A stretch of 64,000 nucleotides of DNA from Paracentrotus lividus (taxonomy: Eukaryota; Echinodermata; Echinoidea; Camarodonta; Echinidae): assembly GCA_940671915.1 (NCBI GenBank), contig CALNVZ010003426.1, forward strand, positions 52,275,711 to 52,339,710, given 5' to 3'. Under the pieces are notes generated by a model. It worked only from the letters and a program-made list of their open reading frames with translations, was not told the DNA's origin and made no database searches. The translations under genes were made by a program, and so were the position numbers. Shown in pieces: positions 59,168 to 64,000 of the stretch; position 1 is the first letter of the stretch; each line of letters opens with the position of its first letter.

Positions 59168-62100
59168 AAATTCATCTAAAGATCAAAGCAAGACATACTT
59201 CATATCGAAATATACACGTAAAATGTTTTAAAACAATATGATAGCAGCATACAAAGAACGTTATCTGCCACCACTTTCATAAAATAAATCTATTACAAGG
59301 GTTTGATTTTCGAACATAGAGAAAACAACAAATGCACATGATGTTTGTAGCGAATCAGTTTTAATGTGTTACAACTGGTATATTTATCCCAGAATAATTA
59401 TTCATAAAACCAATTTTACATTGTTAACAAATTTAATAAATATGTTGTCAATAATGGGGCCCATAGTTAAAAGTTCCTACTAAGAAATTAAAACGCAACC
59501 GAAAGTGTATGGAGCAGTAGTTGCTTAGTGAAGTTAAGGTTTTTAAAGACCGCAAAACATCTTATTGAGCCTCGGGCGATATGTCATCTGCATTCAGGTA
59601 TACCTACAAAACTTATAACAGACTAAGGACGATCGATATTAATTATTATCAAAAAGAAGCAATTAATTGATAGTCTGAAAGTATGTCCTTTATAAGAAGA
59701 TCATCGAACACAATTTATTGGAAAATATTTCAAGAAAAATTACCTTCTTTAGTTTATAGGTTCATCGTACGTATACCTAAATTCGTCGTCTAAAATGCTT
59801 TTTAACTAATGCTATAATCACAGCAGACACTAATTTTTTGAGTTACGTCCGGCGTTGCGTTAAAAAAAAAATACATATTTTTTTGTGCAGATCCTTCGTC
59901 ATAGTCAGCAGTCGAAAAGTGAATAAATTTTTGTTCGTCAAAAAAAAAAAATAAAAAAAATACCCATAAGAATGATAAAAAAGGAGATGAAAATAAGGTA
60001 AAACACAACGTAATAAAAAGTATAAGTGGTGGTGTTGACTGTAATAGCATACGACGAAGAAGGATCTCGATCAGTAGACTAAGGTTATTTTGAATATTCG
60101 ATATATCGCCTTGGGCATCGAGCGATTCTATTATCATGATGATATAAAGCTGTACTATATCGATAATCGATTTCCCCATTTAATAGCATCGTAAAATAAT
60201 GTATAAAACCATGGACCTTACTATACACAATAGGCAAGGCTAAAAAAGGGGTGTTATTAACCCCCGCTAAAACGCATGCTGTGTAAGACTACGCCATGCT
60301 CTTATTTCTTCGTCATCGTGGTAAGGATATTGATGAAGAGAAGGCATTCTATAGTTTCTACCGCATGATGCCTTGATAGATTATAAAATTCGTTAACATA
60401 TTACCCCACCATCGTCGATTTCAATTTAAATAACTATTCAAAATTTAATCTTATTGAGGGCAATTCACGGTAAACTGAGTTACAAAATAACACAACATTT
60501 AAAATGGTTTGTATCGGAATTTCATGAATAAGAATACCTGCGTCATCAAGTTAATACAGCTGATATAAATGACATGGAAGGATTTTGTTCCGCCCCCCCC
60601 AAAAAAAAAATAAATCCATTCAAACTGGCATTTCCAGTAAAACGGCAAGCAAAAAAGTACCGGTAACCACGGTTAACATTTTTTTTTTGTAACGTTAGTT
60701 ACCGTGGAATTGCCCTTAGAATATTTTATTCATTAACAAATTATTTACTTTATATGTGATTATTTAAGAGCCGAAGGGTGTTACTTCATTAATAACATCC
60801 TTCACTCTCACCGGGTGACATCAAATAAAGCATTAATACAATAATGAAAGACTTGAAGTAACAGTTGGAGGTCCGATATAAAAGTACAAATAATAGATTC
60901 ATATCTCCTGCACCTTTTGGTTATTCGAGGGTAAATAAGAAAGAACGAACAAGCTATGAATGGGAAGAGTTCAGTCGTGCAGGTGGACTTGGGAGATCAG
61001 TACATCCTGTCATATTACCATGGTTACTCTGATGAAAAGAATGTGGTTTGAACCGAAATAAGAAATGTCACATTATCACTTCTAGTGGCTTGATCCAGGC
61101 CGGGGCGCGGCCCGTCATATAATTTGAAAAACGCAATCATTAACTGCACATGTTTAAATTAAAAGAATTTTCGCCTCCCCCTCTTTTTTTTTTTCCAATC
61201 CTGGATCAGCCCACTAATCACTATCGACAATACATTAGTTGGTTATTATAGCTCTATGTTGAACCGATCAAAAACCATGAACGGAAGGGGAATTATATTT
61301 TAAGGTGTTTAATGATTTGCATTAATAAAATAAAGAAATAATAACGCGAAAAAGAAATATTAACTTGTAGTGGTCATGCAGTAAAACAAACCATGGCTTT
61401 TCCTGAAACAGGTTTCTCAAATTACTCATTCTCTATGTGTATATTATTGAACACAAGCATGAACAAACACAGTATTCATCCCTATCACAGCACGTTTTAA
61501 TAGGCATATCCTCTGCTGTTGAAATATTCATTCATCCTTCTTAGCGGTATTAGAATACGGATGGATCCAAGGGGCGCAAGAAAGGACCCGTCCGCGTATT
61601 TCTTACTTTTTTTGGGGGGGGGGCGACACATAGTAATCCTAAAATATTGAAGTCCGGCCCCCTCCGAAAATTTTTTTTTCTGGATGATCTGCCTTTTACA
61701 GTTAAAACGTTCTTGATACAGAGATAAAGCACCCCTCATCTCTCTCTCTCTCTCTCTCTCTCTTCTTCTGTCTCTCACTCTCCTCTCTCTGTATTTTACT
61801 CAGAAATAGTATAAGGTTTCCCCGGCAGTTTCATTGTTTTGTCAATCAATTGCATATTAGAGCCATCCATTTCTGAAAAAAAAACGCTGATGCAGGAAAA
61901 CGCATTCAATCATCAAAATTAACGATTGTTTGTGATTGATTTAGTATTGTGCATTCTAGTTTACATAATAGCATATACATTCGGCAGTAACTATTCATTT
62001 CGTCTTCATCTGTCGACAATTTCATTTGTATCTCCAAAATTTTCGCATAATTTGAATGCACAAAGAATGAAATTAAATGATTATATCCGATTTTGAACTT

Positions 62101-64000
62101 TGCAACCATTACTTTGTGTGCCTAAAAACCGAATTTTGAGAGCATGAATACGAAATTGTTTGACTAAAGGTCAGTCTGTCGCATCAAGCACACGAATTTG
62201 ATTACACATCAAATGAAAAAAAGATGATAAATGTATGAAATTGGCCGGGGAAACCTATAGTATGCATCTAACCTACATCCCCTTCTATTTTGTATATCTT
62301 TATTACTTCTTTTTGCATCTCCTTGCAATGGCTTTCGCTTAATATTTTTCATTTAAAAAAATTCGTTTATTTCTTATCATATTTCTTTCAATGTTAATTA
62401 AGGCTGTTGCTCTGTATCTCATTGAATTGATGGTTGAATGAAACTGAATTTAATTTCACGTTTCCTATTTCTTTTTCCAATCTCGTCATTCTGCTATTAT
62501 CCCATCTGCTTGCTTTTCTTTCATTTCATCATCTTACCTAAGATAAATAAAATGGATCAGTATTTCAAAGGTGTCCCAAGTTACTAGTTTAACTTGGGTA
62601 AGCAAAATGTGACATAATCTCGAAGAGTAAATGTTCGATTTATCAGAATTTTTGGTAGCTTAAACTATTAAAAACTGTCTGGAAATGTTAAGTACAATGT
62701 TTTAGCTAATATCAAACATGTTACAAAAATCAGTACACGAGTAATGATTTTAACAACGAAGATAGATTGTGTCCATTTTGCTAAGCCATAGTTAATTCAC
62801 AGATTTAACCTATGGTTATAACTCGGGTACCTTATGCGAATACGAGAAAAAAGATTTGATGTTGTTGGCTTGCCACATGCTGTGAGAGGGCATGCCATAT
62901 CAACATTCACTTTCAAAATTCATGTCAACAATCATATTTAACTTATTTTTAACATTCATGTTTAACATTCAATGTTTAACATTCATGTTTAACATGGTCC
63001 CAGATATGATCCCATATTCAAATCTGTATCCAAATATACAGATTTGTAATGATGAATCAGGTTATTACGAATAACATTTTGACTATTATAGTCAAAATGT
63101 TAAAAAGAACTCGAAATCGAAAGCTCGTAATTTTAGCTCACAATTTTTACCAGACAATTAATTTGCAAAATAATTTATTCTTATTTCATTATTAAAAAGA
63201 AAGAGAAAAAAAGGAAAAAAAAAAAAAAGAGAAACCAAATTACACTGGAATTGTTCCGTCAGTGTTGTCAGGCAGCTACATGTATATTAGTGTCAATTTG
63301 ATAGAGGTTGAATCTAGCGGGGAGGGGAAGCTGAGGTCAGGGTCATGACATTCACCTTAACACATGACCTTGGAAAACAAACTGGAGCTCAGGCTGCAAA
63401 TTACGGCTTATGATCAAACACGGAGGCCAGTTCATGAAAGAGCCTATGTATGTTTTGTCATTTATTCTTCTCTAAAATTCTACTCCATTTTTTTCCTCAT
63501 ACTCCTCCATATCCATAGATAGAGTAGAAGTCTTCATTACACTATCGAAACTTTTACGGACTGCTCATATCATCCTCGTTTTAGAACAGTTGACACTTCC
63601 ACAGTTTTGTTATATTTGTGCATGTGGTAATGGTCTGAAGTAAATTTTTATTGGTTAATCTCACTCCATTCATTTGTCGAATCAATATCATAATCATGAT
63701 AATTATATTCAGTGCAGCCTATCGGGCATAATGAAGATGTATTTGACAGCTATTTAACATCATACAAGATTGTTAATAAAATAATATTTGTCACAAACAT
63801 GTATTTATGCATTTTCCTCCACATTATCTTATATATAATGCGCCTATAATAATTTGTGCTTTACACATTCAGGCATTGGTCAGCTGGAAACAACATACTG
63901 ACATGCTTCGAAATCAGACACTGATTCTCAAAATATAAAAACGAGAATATATCATTGTAGTCAGAAAACAAACAAAATGTGATATAATAAAATAATCTTG
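59168..64000. other. AT-rich sequence without recognised gene (copy 2)
   Basis: Repeats 48155-52987 at +11,013, including the inverted-repeat element at 61083-61216 and the hairpins at 63019-63101. Confidence 0.65.

Larger units (their letters stand above)
58435..64000. repeat. Second instance of the identical 5,566-bp block
   Basis: Same as 47422-52987. The window ends at exactly the base that precedes the N gap in the first instance (aataatcttg), which suggests a contig or scaffold end, or another gap, just beyond the window. Confidence 0.93.

Noticed and set aside
1..64000. tRNA, rRNA, CRISPR arrays, prokaryotic operons or a viral insertion
   Set aside because: None was seen. The intron-exon structure is clearly animal, and no tRNA-like cloverleaf, rRNA segment, direct-repeat array or viral gene was found by eye.

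Overview
The window is eukaryotic, AT-rich, intron-rich DNA from an animal. Its one firmly identified gene is the 3' two-thirds of a CELF1/2-type (CUGBP/ETR-3/Bruno-like) RNA-binding protein on the + strand. Sequence divergence from the vertebrate proteins, the large number of short inverted-repeat transposons, and a dispersed repeat ending in a GCGCTTT hairpin suggest a marine invertebrate deuterostome, most likely an echinoderm such as a sea urchin. The species assignment is an inference.

Region 1 (1-22,061): eleven CELF coding exons, from the exon that opens RRM2 (633) to the stop codon (22,059-22,061). With one base from the upstream exon they give 453 codons without a frame break. RRM2 is split over three exons. 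The Q/G/A/T-rich linker is a run of exons whose lengths are multiples of three, and RRM3 is split over the last two exons. RRM1 and the promoter lie upstream of the window. The introns hold several MITE-like elements, two decayed partial exon duplications, UGU-rich tracts and microsatellites.

Region 2 (22,062-33,600): CELF 3' flank. A strong splice donor sits 3 nt after the stop and a strong acceptor at 25,678-25,679, so a 3'-UTR intron is likely. Several AATAAA hexamers follow. No other gene was found.

Region 3 (33,630-64,000): one locus that appears three times. Each version has a GAT/GGT-rich satellite tract, a pyrimidine-rich tract, an AT-rich stretch, and a GC-richer minus-strand region. 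The versions start at 33.63 kb, 40.53 kb and 53.01 kb and are separated by two 25-N gaps (40,509-40,533 and 52,988-53,012). They differ mainly by single-base indels, as expected of uncorrected long reads. A 5,566-bp block (47,422-52,987) recurs at 58,435-64,000 at a constant offset of 11,013 bp. I read this as an assembly or gap-filling artefact rather than biological triplication. Comparing the three noisy versions reveals an otherwise broken minus-strand coding region (C-terminal part of an unidentified protein), convergent with CELF.

I see no operon, CRISPR array, tRNA, rRNA or new defence system. The most interesting biology is in CELF: a tandem splice acceptor that mirrors the vertebrate LYLQ alternative isoforms, a cassette-like exon flanked by UGU-rich CELF-type binding sequence, and exon duplications associated with transposons.
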